Shown: piece after piece, positions 26,983 to 36,093 of the stretch | Layout of the letters: each line of letters starts with the position of its first letter | How positions within the stretch are numbered: position 1 is the stretch's first letter | Assembly: GCF_001424945.1 (NCBI RefSeq) | Contig: NZ_LMCW01000019.1 | Coordinates: 1 to 64,000 of the forward strand | Length of the DNA stretch: 64,000 nt | Direction of reading: 5' to 3' | From: Rhizobium sp. Root1203 | Lineage (GTDB): Bacteria > Pseudomonadota > Alphaproteobacteria > Rhizobiales > Rhizobiaceae | Made by a program: the position numbers and the translations under genes | Notes under the pieces: generated by a model | The model's input: only the letters and a program-made list of their open reading frames with translations | Told to the model about the DNA's origin: nothing | The model's database searches: none

Positions 26983-27381
26983 ATGAATATCGACAAAAAC
27001 GGCAGCCAGTCGTCGGGAAAAGGTCCCGCAGACTGGTTTACGGGAACAGTTCGCATTGATCCCTTATTTGCAGCAAACGACGCGCGGCGCGGTGCGGGCG
27101 GCTCGGTGACGTTCGAACCCGGCGCACGGACCGCCTGGCACACGCATCCCCTCGGGCAAACGCTCATCGTGACGGCCGGCGTGGGACGCGTGCAGCGCGA
27201 GGGAGGGCCCATTGAGGAAATCCGCCCAGGCGACGTAGTCTGGTTTGAACCTGGCGAAAGGCATTGGCACGGCGCATCGCCCACCACGGCAATGACGCAC
27301 ATTGCTATCCAGGAGAACCTTGATGGTAAAGTCGTAGACTGGTTGGAACACGTCAGTGACGACCAGTACTCAGGCGCATGA
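26983..27381 (+). CDS. Small single-domain cupin protein
   Basis: A 132-residue cupin: motif 1 WHTHPLGQTLIVTAGVGRV with metal-type His residues near 49-51 and motif 2 PGDVVWFEPGERHWHGA. This matches the small cupins often encoded beside carboxymuconolactone decarboxylases and oxidoreductases. AAAGGAG precedes the ATG. It ends at the ATG region of the tautomerase gene, so the two are coupled. Possible metal-dependent isomerase or quality-control protein; no function assigned. Confidence 0.9.
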   Translation: MNIDKNGSQSSGKGPADWFTGTVRIDPLFAANDARRGAGGSVTFEPGARTAWHTHPLGQTLIVTAGVGRVQREGGPIEEIRPGDVVWFEPGERHWHGASPTTAMTHIAIQENLDGKVVDWLEHVSDDQYSGA

Positions 27382-27388
27382 ATTTGAT

Positions 27389-27622
27389 ATGCCGCACATA
27401 GTTGTGAAGATGATTGAAGGCCGTTCCGCAACCCAGAAGCAAGAGCTTTCAGATCGCCTTGCGGAAACGCTGATGAGCGTTCTTGGAAGTAGAGACGAGG
27501 CTGTCTCTGTTGCGATCGAGGACGTCCCTGCTGATAAATGGGAGAGCGATGTCTTCGTGCCTGAGATCAAGGGCCGGAGGGATACGCTCTACAAGAGGCC
27601 GGGATATGCCTCTGTTGATTGA
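27389..27622 (+). CDS. 4-Oxalocrotonate tautomerase-family protein
   Basis: A 77-residue tautomerase: the chain begins Met-Pro-His-Ile-Val-Val, so after Met removal Pro1 is the catalytic base. EGRSATQKQELSDRL and the SVAIEDVPADKW strand match the family. A frame start 11 codons earlier would bury the essential proline, so ATG 27389 is chosen, 7 bp after the cupin stop. Expected to interconvert keto-enol forms of a 2-oxo acid. Pair with the cupin suggests handling of an unstable enol intermediate. Confidence 0.88.
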   Translation: MPHIVVKMIEGRSATQKQELSDRLAETLMSVLGSRDEAVSVAIEDVPADKWESDVFVPEIKGRRDTLYKRPGYASVD

Positions 27623-28286
27623 TCCCGGTTTGGGACTCAATCCATTGGCCGCCCTTCCACCAAGCCGGCACGCCTCGTTTGTGAGGCGTGCCATTGCGCC
27701 ATCGCCGCTTTGACAATCGTGGTGGGCGCACCCGCGTTGGCTTCCAAAGATACTCACGCCATCCACTACAAGTTGCCTCGGTACTTGAGATTGATTTATC
27801 CGTCGCGCACACAGACGTGTATGTCGCAGTTGTGCGACCGGTTCACGTTGAGGAGCGGGGCGTGCGTTTCAATGAGAAGGGTTCAGATATTCCCCGACGG
27901 GCTAGTGATTGTGCGAGATGAAGGCAATGTCCTGTTCTTCTGCGGTGCAGGAGTGTCTCTGGCATCCGGCTGGCGGCTAGCAGGGCGTTATCGAAGATAA
28001 CTTGTGTCATTGACGGGAAATCAGGCAAGGCGGATGTTCAATGCTTCAAGCACGAAGTCACCATCGGGCGGAACGGGCACGGACCCGGAATGCATGGCAT
28101 CACAAGACGATAGTTGATGACTCATCGGGCCCATCCTTATGCGTCACCAGTTGAAGAATTGCGCACCTGGCGTCTACGGCTAACGGATTGGCCAAACTCG
28201 CTTCCGCAGACACACCGCTCCCATCGACCTGGCTTTATATTCTTAACCCACCGGTCGATATCTCAGGCCGGATCCCACAATCGTAC
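27623..28286. other. Intergenic stretch of about 660 bp without a supported gene
   Basis: Apart from the hairpin at 27667-27692 I see only overlapping short frames with no ribosome site or motif. The genes on both sides point into it (tautomerase plus, cyclase minus), so it is the gap between two convergent ends and may hold lost genes. Confidence 0.5.
27667..27692 (+). terminator. Hairpin after tautomerase gene
   Basis: GGCACGCCTC and GAGGCGTGCC form a perfect 10-bp stem with a 6-base loop, 45 bp after the stop. Likely ends the cupin-tautomerase unit; no T-run. Confidence 0.65.
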
Positions 28287-29234
28287 TCATTTGATTGCAT
28301 AGGGGTTGGATGGTGAACCTGTTCCTCCTGGCAGATTGAGAGCAGGCGAGCAGAAGAAGAACTCGAAAATTCCATCCTGCGCGCAGTCTTCTGCCAACTC
28401 TTTGAGATAGAACATTTCGCCTACAGAAACCCCAATGCCCGGTATCACAACAGCGTGCCATGGAAAGTTATATCCGACTGCACCGACGGGCACGACTTCG
28501 ACAGCATATGTGTCGGAGGCCACTCCGGCGACGTCTCGTTCCCGAAGCCAGCGGCAATTTTCGAAAGCGACCCCGGGAGCAGCCGAGGTCGAATGGCCAT
28601 GCCAATTGCCCTCCGAGATGAACTTCTCTTGGTATCCCGTTCGAATTATGACGAAATCCCCGCTGCGTACTTGTACGCCTTGTTGGTGTGCGCATGCGTC
28701 GAGATCATCGTTGGTTATCGCGTATTCAAAATCAAGATGCTGGACACCCTTGTATCTCGCTACATCCAAAAGGACGCCGCGGCCGACCAGTTTGCCGGCG
28801 GTTCGATCTATTCCCAAAAAGCCTGCGCCATCCGAGCCGAATTGACCGGCCTTTCGACCGTTATACGCTTCGCCGCAATGGAAAACGTGGCAAAGCGCAT
28901 CCCAGTGAGTAGAGCATTGCAGCGGCATGTAGATCGCATCGTCCGTATATTGGTTCTGCTGATCGACAGGCATGCAACAGATGTCGGCTCCGTCCCGCAT
29001 AAAGGTATGGATCGGATTCCACCTTGCAGTTGCCCCACCGGTTTGAAGCGGCCATTTCAAGGACGCACCCAACGCGAATACCTTGCCTTGTTGACTGAGC
29101 TGTGCAGCCGCGGCTATGCATTCAGGCGTCACCAAGTTCAGGGTGCCAATTTGATCGTCGTCTCCCCAGCGACCCCAGTTGGAGAGTTCGCGGTGTGCCC
29201 GGTTTATTTCTTCAATCGAAACTAGATTGTCCAT
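28287..29234 (-). CDS. Cyclase-family (kynurenine formamidase-like) hydrolase
   Basis: A 315-residue member of the putative cyclase family, PF04199. The metal-site motif is present as STHWDALCH (His110, Asp112, His116), the family's H-x-[DG]-x3-H pattern; GDFVIIRTG, and the EVVP...FPWHAVVIPGIG segment with a second His near the C-terminus, are also typical. Family members are metal-dependent amidases, lactonases or cyclases. GAGGG precedes the ATG. It is the last gene of the minus-strand ABC operon (59 bp after the permease), so it probably hydrolyses the compound brought in by that importer. Confidence 0.88.
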   Translation of the reverse strand: MDNLVSIEEINRAHRELSNWGRWGDDDQIGTLNLVTPECIAAAAQLSQQGKVFALGASLKWPLQTGGATARWNPIHTFMRDGADICCMPVDQQNQYTDDAIYMPLQCSTHWDALCHVFHCGEAYNGRKAGQFGSDGAGFLGIDRTAGKLVGRGVLLDVARYKGVQHLDFEYAITNDDLDACAHQQGVQVRSGDFVIIRTGYQEKFISEGNWHGHSTSAAPGVAFENCRWLRERDVAGVASDTYAVEVVPVGAVGYNFPWHAVVIPGIGVSVGEMFYLKELAEDCAQDGIFEFFFCSPALNLPGGTGSPSNPYAIK

Positions 29235-29293
29235 GTTCGCCCTCAGAGAAACGATTGGTGCGCGCGTGTCGCACCGCTTGATGTCTTGGAGAT

Positions 29294-30316
29294 TTAACGA
29301 CGGCGGGCTGCGATTGCCGATGCGCCGACGGCAACCAAAAGCGTACCTCCGTTGAAGGCCGGTTCAGCCCAACCAGGAACTCCAAACAGTTGAAGTCCAT
29401 TCAAACCGACGGCAACCAACAGCACGGCGAAAGCCGTGCCTAGTGGGTTGAATCTGCCAATGTGCACGGTAGTAGCGCCCAGAAAACATGCGGCTAGCGC
29501 CGGAAGAAGGTAGCTGGTCCCAATGCCGGAGCTGGCCGCGCCAACCCGACTGAGGGCCAGAAATCCGCAAAGGGCCGCGATCACTCCTGAGATTGCGAAC
29601 GAAGCCGTGATCATCAAGCGCGTGCGAATACCAACCAGCTCGCTGGCTTTCCGCGACAAGCCGACGGCAAGAAGGTTTCGCCCGAAAGGCAAGTTCTCAA
29701 GAATTAACCAGAACACCACCAGCGCCACAACGCCGATCATCACCATATTCGGTATCCCAACGGTCGAACCTTGGCCAAAGGATACCAGACCACGAGGAAT
29801 GCCCTGTATGAGAATGGCTCCGCCTGTTAGGTAAATTGATGCCGCTGCAGCGAGAGAGCCGATCCCCAATGTCGCAATGAAGGAGCTGATACCCACTTGG
29901 GTGATCAGCAACCCGTTCAAGAGGCCGATGATCAAGCCTGTGCATAAAACAATCAACAGAACAGTCGGGATGCTCATCCCCATCTGACCCAACAGAACAG
30001 CCGAAATGACGGCATTAAGTTCAAGATTGAAGCCGATTGACAGGTCGAATTCTCCGGCAATCAACGGGACGAGGGCACCGAGTGCCAAGACGAGTGCCAA
30101 ACTGTTACTGGCAGCTACCACCTGGGCATTTGGCACGGTCAGAAAGGTGGTTGGGTTGATAACGGTGAATATCATCACCAAAGCGAGCGTGAAGATCGGC
30201 ACTCCAAAGCGCGCAACTTGTCCGATCGCGCTGACTCGTCTTGTCGCATTGTTCATTGGGGCCGTCTTTGCGCTGGCGGTCTGAACCTCTCCGGACGGGG
30301 AAGTGGAAGTCTTCAT
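29294..30316 (-). CDS. Sugar-type ABC transporter permease
   Basis: A 340-residue BPD_transp_2 permease with about nine to ten hydrophobic helices. The family block IAGEFDLSIGFNLELNAV (near 86-103) and FIATLGIGSLAAAASIYLTGG, LGATTVHIGRFNPLGT are seen. Normal length. Start overlaps the end of the ATPase gene region by a short gap (stop at 30321), so coupled. Works with the ATPase and the binding protein upstream. Confidence 0.9.
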   Translation of the reverse strand: MKTSTSPSGEVQTASAKTAPMNNATRRVSAIGQVARFGVPIFTLALVMIFTVINPTTFLTVPNAQVVAASNSLALVLALGALVPLIAGEFDLSIGFNLELNAVISAVLLGQMGMSIPTVLLIVLCTGLIIGLLNGLLITQVGISSFIATLGIGSLAAAASIYLTGGAILIQGIPRGLVSFGQGSTVGIPNMVMIGVVALVVFWLILENLPFGRNLLAVGLSRKASELVGIRTRLMITASFAISGVIAALCGFLALSRVGAASSGIGTSYLLPALAACFLGATTVHIGRFNPLGTAFAVLLVAVGLNGLQLFGVPGWAEPAFNGGTLLVAVGASAIAARRR

Positions 30317-30320
30317 TGAT

Positions 30321-31892
30321 TCAATCCATCGCTCTTCTTGGTTCAGGTGGCGGTGAGAAATCGGAAATTTGCCCGACCAACAGATGCTCCATGTTTCGGA
30401 CGTTCAACGCGTCACCTTCTATCTCGTGCGTTATGCGACCATCGGTCAGGCAAATTGCACGGGTGCACACGTCGGCGATTTCCTCAAGACTCGAAGAAAG
30501 CAGCAGAACAGCTGCTCCGCCGGCGGCGCATGCACGTATGTGGTTGTAGATGCTGGCACGTGCTGCGGCATCGACACCTTCAGTCGGCTCGTCCAACACA
30601 AACAAAATATTGTCTGTAAGGTCCCAGCGCCCGACGACAATTTTCTGCTGATTGCCGCCGCTGAGGTTGTGAATGGATGCCTCACTGTCCGCGGGAATTA
30701 CGTTGTGGTGACGTATCAACTGCGCGACCAGGCCGCGTTCGCGGCCCCCCGAAATACGGCCGCCACGGGTGATCTTGCTAAGATTGGTAATCGTGAAGTT
30801 CTCGCGGACGGATGCTCCCGGCAGTATACCCGCCCGTTGCCGGTCCTGCGGGACATATGCTACGCCGCGAATGATGGCGTCCCTCGGATGGTGCGGAGTA
30901 AATCGCTGCCCGGACAACGTTAGTGAGCCGGAGACGATGCGCTCTTTCCCGAACAGCGTTCGACCAAGGGCACTGCGCCCACAACCAGCTCGGCCGATCA
31001 CTCCGCAAATTTCACCTTTCGAGATTGTCAGCGATACGTTTTTCAATCGACTCGTTGTCAGTCGATCGATTTCAAGAACAGCCACATCCGAGACAATGCG
31101 AGTCCGAACTGCATCAACTTCCGGGACCTTGTCCCCTGAGACCCACTCTACAAGCTGCCGCGTTGTCGTCTGTGACGTCGGCACCGAAACCAGAAGCTTG
31201 CCGTCTCGTAAAACTGTGATGTGATCGGTGACATCCATAACCTCCTCGAAACGATGAGTGACGTAAAGGATACCTGCACCCAACTCCTTGAGACGCCGGA
31301 CGAGGTCGAGCACAAGGCGGACTTCACCTGGCGGCAGAGCCGCGGTTATTTCATCTAGAATGAGCAGGCGGACGCGTTCGAGACCATCGAAGAGCGCTCG
31401 TGCACACGCGACTGCCACGCGTTGCCAAGTTGCAAGCTTGTCCACCGCTGCCGCGGGGTCTAAGCCCTCCAAGCCGACCATTGCCAGGGCCGCCCTAGCA
31501 CGACGGTTGGTCGCCCCCCAATCGATGGTCCCGACGCGCGTCCGGGTGTAGCCCTTTCCCACGGCAATATTCTCTAGTACGGAAACGCCGTCGATCAGGC
31601 CCAGATCCTGATGAACCACGCGCACACCATAAGCTTCGGTTCCGGCGACGCCAGCGTTAACGGGGACCGCGTTACCGCTGATCGAAATGTGACCTCCGTC
31701 TCGCCTGTAGAAACCTGCGATAATCTTCGACAGTGTCGACTTCCCGGAACCATTGGCTCCAATCAGAGCGTGCACTTGAGACCTCATCACTGTGATATCG
31801 ACGTTGGAAAGCACCGCTCTTGGCCCAAAGTGCTTCACAATGCCAGTCGCAACAACTGCTGGCTCCGGTTGGCTTACATCAATGTATGTCAT
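30321..31892 (-). CDS. Sugar-type ABC transporter ATP-binding protein (duplicated ATPase)
   Basis: A 523-residue two-domain ATPase. Domain 1 has Walker A GANGSGKST (about 44-52) and Walker B LLILDEITAAL, but its signature is unusual: KLATWQRVAVACARAL in place of an LSxGQ-like motif. Domain 2 has degenerate Walker A GRAGCGRSALG, an intact LSGGNQQK signature and LFVLDEPTEGVD. GGAGGAG precedes the ATG. Second in the operon behind the binding protein. The odd domain 1 signature suggests divergence from RbsA, possibly a specialised substrate group. Confidence 0.9.
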   Translation of the reverse strand: MTYIDVSQPEPAVVATGIVKHFGPRAVLSNVDITVMRSQVHALIGANGSGKSTLSKIIAGFYRRDGGHISISGNAVPVNAGVAGTEAYGVRVVHQDLGLIDGVSVLENIAVGKGYTRTRVGTIDWGATNRRARAALAMVGLEGLDPAAAVDKLATWQRVAVACARALFDGLERVRLLILDEITAALPPGEVRLVLDLVRRLKELGAGILYVTHRFEEVMDVTDHITVLRDGKLLVSVPTSQTTTRQLVEWVSGDKVPEVDAVRTRIVSDVAVLEIDRLTTSRLKNVSLTISKGEICGVIGRAGCGRSALGRTLFGKERIVSGSLTLSGQRFTPHHPRDAIIRGVAYVPQDRQRAGILPGASVRENFTITNLSKITRGGRISGGRERGLVAQLIRHHNVIPADSEASIHNLSGGNQQKIVVGRWDLTDNILFVLDEPTEGVDAAARASIYNHIRACAAGGAAVLLLSSSLEEIADVCTRAICLTDGRITHEIEGDALNVRNMEHLLVGQISDFSPPPEPRRAMD

Positions 31893-31915
31893 CGAGGCTC
31901 CTCCACGGCCAACGC

Positions 31916-33037
31916 TTACTTCACGCCCCAGAGAGCCTGATACTTCTCGACGAAACCGCTGGCTTCACCCGTGTAAGCTTTACCGGGCTCGGGCAAGGCA
32001 TCGGTTGCGTCGTTCGAAAGTAATTGAACGGGCACAACCTGCGGAATTGTAGGTTGCCCATTCATCAGCCGGATCATCTGATCAAGCGCGCCCCAAACGC
32101 CCCATTTCAGAGAAACTCCCACGTCCGCAGCCAGTACGTTGCGGTCGCGCATAAGCTGAACCGGACCAGGATTTCCGAGCGCGGAATAAATCTTTACCGA
32201 GTCTTGCATCCCTGCGGCATTTATCGCGGGAACAATGAAATTCGTCATCGGGTCAATGCCCTCGATCACGACGTTGATCTTGGGATCACGCCGTATTGCC
32301 GCAACGACCTGCTGCGGAAGCGTGGTTCCAATGACCGATGACGTGAAATCGATCGGTTGCGCGTAGGTTATTTCGCAGGTCTTGCAGCTGGCGAAGGTTT
32401 CCTTCACGCCGTCCATGATCATTACGGGTAGGGGCCACTCGGCGATGTTCAGCGCCAAGACATGCATCTTGCCACCGTGGTCGATGATGGCCTTGGCCGC
32501 GATGATCTTGCCAATTTGGCGAGCGTCCGAAGAAACGTCGGCGTCCACTCCATTCGGGCCGACCTCGTTGAACATCTGGGGACTAACCAAGGGAATCTTC
32601 TTGGCCTTGGCCGCAGCGATACCTCCAGAGATCAGTTTGTTGTCCACGCCATTCAGAATGATGCCGTCAGCGCCTGCATTTATCGCTGTCTGAACTGCCG
32701 CATCGTATCCGGTCGGGTCGGCTACAACTATTACCTTATAGGTCCAGCCAAGGCGCTTCGCCACATCCTCGGCCGCCTCTGAGTTGTTCTTGCAACCTTC
32801 CACGGCATGAGTGCAGGAGACTTCGACAAGGAACTTTCCTTTAGGGGCCGGTGCCGTTTCCGTAGGCCCATTCCAAACGGGCGTAGACGAAGCGTCTTTC
32901 ACGATATTCGCGTACTCGTCGAGGCTACCACCGTCAGCGGCAGCATTGGATGCTCTTATGGGCAGAGCTGCCATGCCGACGACCAGAGCGGACGCCCCCA
33001 CCAATAGTCGCACCGAATTAATCGAACGTGTGATCAT
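31916..33037 (-). CDS. Periplasmic binding protein of second sugar-type ABC importer
   Basis: A 373-residue binding protein with a signal peptide (1-33, hydrophobic LLVGASALVVGMAALP, cleavage near ASNAA). The mature domain has GKFLVEVSCTHAVEGCKNNSEAAEDVAKRLGW and ILNGVDNKLISGGIAAA as in the Peripla_BP_4 class. Two extra cysteine pairs (C-T-H-...-G-C and SCKTC) suggest disulfides. GGAGGAC precedes the ATG. First gene of the operon, divergent from a LacI regulator. Ligand unknown; the terminal cyclase-family hydrolase suggests a cyclic amide or lactone rather than a simple sugar. Confidence 0.9.
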   Translation of the reverse strand: MITRSINSVRLLVGASALVVGMAALPIRASNAAADGGSLDEYANIVKDASSTPVWNGPTETAPAPKGKFLVEVSCTHAVEGCKNNSEAAEDVAKRLGWTYKVIVVADPTGYDAAVQTAINAGADGIILNGVDNKLISGGIAAAKAKKIPLVSPQMFNEVGPNGVDADVSSDARQIGKIIAAKAIIDHGGKMHVLALNIAEWPLPVMIMDGVKETFASCKTCEITYAQPIDFTSSVIGTTLPQQVVAAIRRDPKINVVIEGIDPMTNFIVPAINAAGMQDSVKIYSALGNPGPVQLMRDRNVLAADVGVSLKWGVWGALDQMIRLMNGQPTIPQVVPVQLLSNDATDALPEPGKAYTGEASGFVEKYQALWGVK

Positions 33038-33444
33038 GTTGTCCTCCTCGACTTGATCAATACACTTCCCGGTTCCTGTAGGTGTCGCAAAGGAGCCTTC
33101 GCGCCGGCGACGTAGCCGGGGACGTTATTGCCTCTGAGATTGTTACAGTGCTGGCCGATGCTGCGTCGGGATCTGCTTCGGGTGGATCCAGTTGCAGTTG
33201 GCAGTGTCGGCTACTCCTCACTTCCGGTCGACCCGAACTTCTCCATCTGCCGGACCCCCGTAGCTACTTCTCATACAACAAGCGTATGATATGTGCCGCT
33301 GTAAAATGGCTACACCACGTAGTAGTTAAAACGTCATGTAATATGCTTCCCGGGAACGTTCCCAAATGTATTGCTCGGTGGTTGACAGTGGGTCCATTGT
33401 CGGACCGAGGATTCTACCTTGTTCTCAGTAAGGGAGAGACGGGC
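33038..33444. other. Divergent promoter region between ABC operon and LacI gene
   Basis: About 400 bp. The reading frame of the LacI gene is open back to 33082, but the upstream part reads as unlikely protein and the conserved N-terminus starts at 33445. The main element is the palindrome at 33352-33363. Confidence 0.6.
33352..33363. promoter_or_regulatory. LacI-family-type operator GGGAACGTTCCC
   Basis: A perfect 12-bp palindrome with central CpG, 82 bp upstream of the LacI start and in the divergent gap. GG(A/G)AACGTTCC-type palindromes with central CG are typical operators of LacI-family regulators. Likely target of the adjacent regulator for itself and the ABC operon. Confidence 0.7.
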
Positions 33445-34476
33445 GTGCAGGATGACGATGACCAGCGAGAGCGCGCGAGCCGTATAACCCTATATGAGGT
33501 CGCGGCTGCTGCCGGCGTTTCCAAATCGACCGTTTCTCGTATCCTCGACGAAAGACTCCCACGTTCTGAGAGCGCGACAGCAAAGCGGGTTAGGCAAGCA
33601 GCCTCTAACCTTGGATATATCCGCGACGTCTCAGCGGTTAACCTGAGACGCGGAACGACCTCGACCGTTGGAATCATTGTGCCGCGCCTGACTGATACTG
33701 TTATGGCGATGATCTATGAGGAGCTTGCGCGCGCGTGCCTCCGTGTGGGCCGTTTCGCGATCGTGGCAACCACTGACGAGAAACCGGAAGCCGAGCAGCA
33801 CGCGGCTGAAACCTTGCTTCGTCGCGGCGTTGACGGCTTGGTTCTTAGTTCGATTAAAGTTGGCGATCCGTTCACGCAGGCGCTAAGAGCACGGGGAGTT
33901 CCTTTCGTACTTGCTCTGCGGACAAACGGCGATGGACCTGCCTCGCTGGGTGACGATGAGCTTGGCGGATACCTTGCAACGCGGCATCTGCTTGACCTCG
34001 GACATCGGCGAATTGCCATGATCGCTGGCAGGTCATTTGCGTCGAGCGCGGTCGCGCGGCAGGTAGGCTTTCGGCGAGCTTTGCATGAAGCCGGCATTGG
34101 GGTTAATGAGGAATGGGTGCTGGAAACAAATTTCGATTTGGACGCCGGGGCTGACGCAGCGTCCTCTCTCTTTTCAACGGAAGAGCGGCCGTCGGCAATT
34201 TTTGCCGTAAACGACAACATCGCCATTGGCGCTATTGCCCGGCTGGCGTCTCTTGGGATCGAGGTACCCCGTCATGTTTCGATCGTCGGGTATAACGATA
34301 TCCCGGTTGTGCGGCATCTTCCGACGCCATTAACTACGCTAAGGGTGCCTTTCGATCAAATAGCGACCCGCGCGATCGAGCTGCTCGACAACGTCTCGCG
34401 AAGTGCGAACTACGAAGTCCGGCTAACAGCTCCAACTTTGATCCCTCGTCGATCGACGGCAACACATCGGCCGTGA
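33445..34476 (+). CDS. LacI-family transcriptional regulator
   Basis: A 343-residue LacI-type repressor. The headpiece is classical: ITLYEVAAAAGVSKSTVSRILDE at about 13-35 (HTH), then hinge helix near 55-60, then a periplasmic-binding-protein-like effector domain (about 65-340; VGIIVPRLTDTVMAMIYEEL, GRRGVDGLVL-type core, PSAIFAVNDNIAIGAI). GTG 33445 is chosen since GGGAGAG lies upstream and the length is then normal for the family; longer frames are not. Divergent from the ABC importer operon, with a palindromic operator between; likely its repressor, released by the imported ligand or a derivative. Confidence 0.9.
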   Translation: MQDDDDQRERASRITLYEVAAAAGVSKSTVSRILDERLPRSESATAKRVRQAASNLGYIRDVSAVNLRRGTTSTVGIIVPRLTDTVMAMIYEELARACLRVGRFAIVATTDEKPEAEQHAAETLLRRGVDGLVLSSIKVGDPFTQALRARGVPFVLALRTNGDGPASLGDDELGGYLATRHLLDLGHRRIAMIAGRSFASSAVARQVGFRRALHEAGIGVNEEWVLETNFDLDAGADAASSLFSTEERPSAIFAVNDNIAIGAIARLASLGIEVPRHVSIVGYNDIPVVRHLPTPLTTLRVPFDQIATRAIELLDNVSRSANYEVRLTAPTLIPRRSTATHRP

Positions 34477-34533
34477 AGAATCGGATCTGGATGTCGCCAG
34501 TGCGGCGGACAAGACTTCATAAGGGACAGTCGA

Positions 34534-34555
34534 CCCGACTACAAATCTAGTCGGG
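34534..34555. terminator. Hairpin between convergent LacI and tctA genes
   Basis: CCCGACTA and TAGTCGGG form a perfect 8-bp stem with a 6-base loop, between the LacI stop (34476) and the tctA stop (34589). May terminate both; no clear T-run. Confidence 0.55.
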
Positions 34556-34588
34556 CCGCCGATTGATTGGCGAATTCGAGCGCTGGCT

Positions 34589-36082
34589 CTATTCCTCAAG
34601 CGCCTCGTTCTTCTTGTGGCGAATGGAGGGAAGTAGCATCGCACCAAGAGCGAGGGCTGCAATGCCCAGCAGCACTGCGCTAACAGGACGCTCAACAAAG
34701 ACCCAAGCACTTCCACGGGAAACCACCATCGCCCGCCTGAGGTATTCTTCCAGCATCGGTCCCAACACGAAGCCGATCAGCAGCGGTGCCGGCTCGAGTG
34801 TGAGCTTGAAGAACAGGTATCCAAGTAAGCCGAAGAGGACTGTCTCGAAAACGTTGAGCGCAGAATAGTTCACCGAATAGACGCCGATGGCGCAGAACAC
34901 GAGGATCGCCGGATAGAGATACTTGTACGGAAGCCTCAGGAGCGACACCCACATCCCGATCAAAGGCAGATTGATCACGAGCAGCATCAGGTTTCCGATC
35001 CACATGCTGGCTATCAAACCCCAGAATAGCTCAGGCTGTGCCTGGATCACGCCGGGGCCGGGCTGGATGCCGTGGATCATCAGGCCGCCGATCATCAGAG
35101 CCATCACTGCATTCGCGGGGATGCCGAGGGTGAGCATCGGAATGAACGACGTCTGCGAGGCAGCGTTATTCGCGCTTTCGGGTCCGGCAACGCCCTCGAT
35201 TGCTCCGGTCCCGAACTCGTGGCCATACTTCGAGACCTTCCGTTCGAGCATGTACGAGGCGAAAGTCGAAAGTGCCAAGCCACCACCGGGAAGAATTCCG
35301 AGGATCGACCCGACGATCGTGCCGCGAATGACCGATGGCGTTGCCCGCTTGAACTCTTCCTTTGTCAGCATAAGGCTGCCGACCTTAGCTACGGTCCCGC
35401 TGCGATTTTCCGGGTTTTCCAGATTGCGGATGATCTCGGCGACACCGAAAATGCCCATGGCCACGGCCACGAAATCGATGCCCTCGAACAGTTCAAAGAA
35501 TCCGAACGAGAAACGGACTTGGCCGCTCTGCACGTCGGTGCCAACAAGGCCCAGCGCCACCCCGAGCACCAGCATCGCGATCGACTTGAAGATGCTGCCC
35601 TGGGCAAGCACCGTTGCGATGATCAGGCCAAGAAGGATCAGAGAGAAATACTCGGCAGGACCGAAAGAAAGAGCGAGGTTGGTCAGGACCGGACCAGAAG
35701 CAGCGACCACAAGTGTCGCGACCGTTCCTGCGAAGAAAGATCCGATTGCGGCAGTGGCCAATGCCGCGCCAGCGCGACCACGTTTCGCCATCTTGTGTCC
35801 CTCGAGCGTCGTCACTACAGCTGTGACTTCGCCGGGAAGGTTCAAAAGGATGGCTGATGTGGAGCCGCCGTACTGCGCACCGTAATAGATGCCGGAGAGC
35901 ATGATTAGCGCGGTTATCGGGTCCAACGCAAAGGTCAGCGGGAGCAGGAGGGCAATGGTCGCGAGTGGTCCGATACCAGGGAGGACACCTATCGCCGTCC
36001 CAATCATACAGCCGATGAAGGCGAACCCAAGGTTGTGAAAGGTCATCGCAACCGAAAGGCCAAGGGCGAGGTTCTCAATCAT
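34589..36082 (-). CDS. tctA: Tripartite tricarboxylate transporter, large membrane subunit
   Basis: A 497-residue TctA-family protein with about 11-12 hydrophobic helices. GVLPGIGPLATIALLLPLTF (near 33-52), YGGSTSAILLNLPGEVTAVVTTLEGHKMAKRGRAG (near 72-106) and ILPGGGLALSTFASY match the family signature regions. ATG 36082 is preferred over a longer frame. Together with TctB and a periplasmic TctC it forms a sodium- or proton-driven importer of citrate, other tricarboxylates or related organic acids. Just after tctB on the same strand. Confidence 0.95.
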   Translation of the reverse strand: MIENLALGLSVAMTFHNLGFAFIGCMIGTAIGVLPGIGPLATIALLLPLTFALDPITALIMLSGIYYGAQYGGSTSAILLNLPGEVTAVVTTLEGHKMAKRGRAGAALATAAIGSFFAGTVATLVVAASGPVLTNLALSFGPAEYFSLILLGLIIATVLAQGSIFKSIAMLVLGVALGLVGTDVQSGQVRFSFGFFELFEGIDFVAVAMGIFGVAEIIRNLENPENRSGTVAKVGSLMLTKEEFKRATPSVIRGTIVGSILGILPGGGLALSTFASYMLERKVSKYGHEFGTGAIEGVAGPESANNAASQTSFIPMLTLGIPANAVMALMIGGLMIHGIQPGPGVIQAQPELFWGLIASMWIGNLMLLVINLPLIGMWVSLLRLPYKYLYPAILVFCAIGVYSVNYSALNVFETVLFGLLGYLFFKLTLEPAPLLIGFVLGPMLEEYLRRAMVVSRGSAWVFVERPVSAVLLGIAALALGAMLLPSIRHKKNEALEE

Positions 36083-36093
36083 TGCTGCCTCGC

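Noticed and set aside
33082..33444. N-terminal extension of the LacI regulator from 33082
   Set aside because: Upstream codons give an unusual Cys/Ser-rich segment and would cover the operator palindrome; GTG 33445 gives the normal family length and has a ribosome site.
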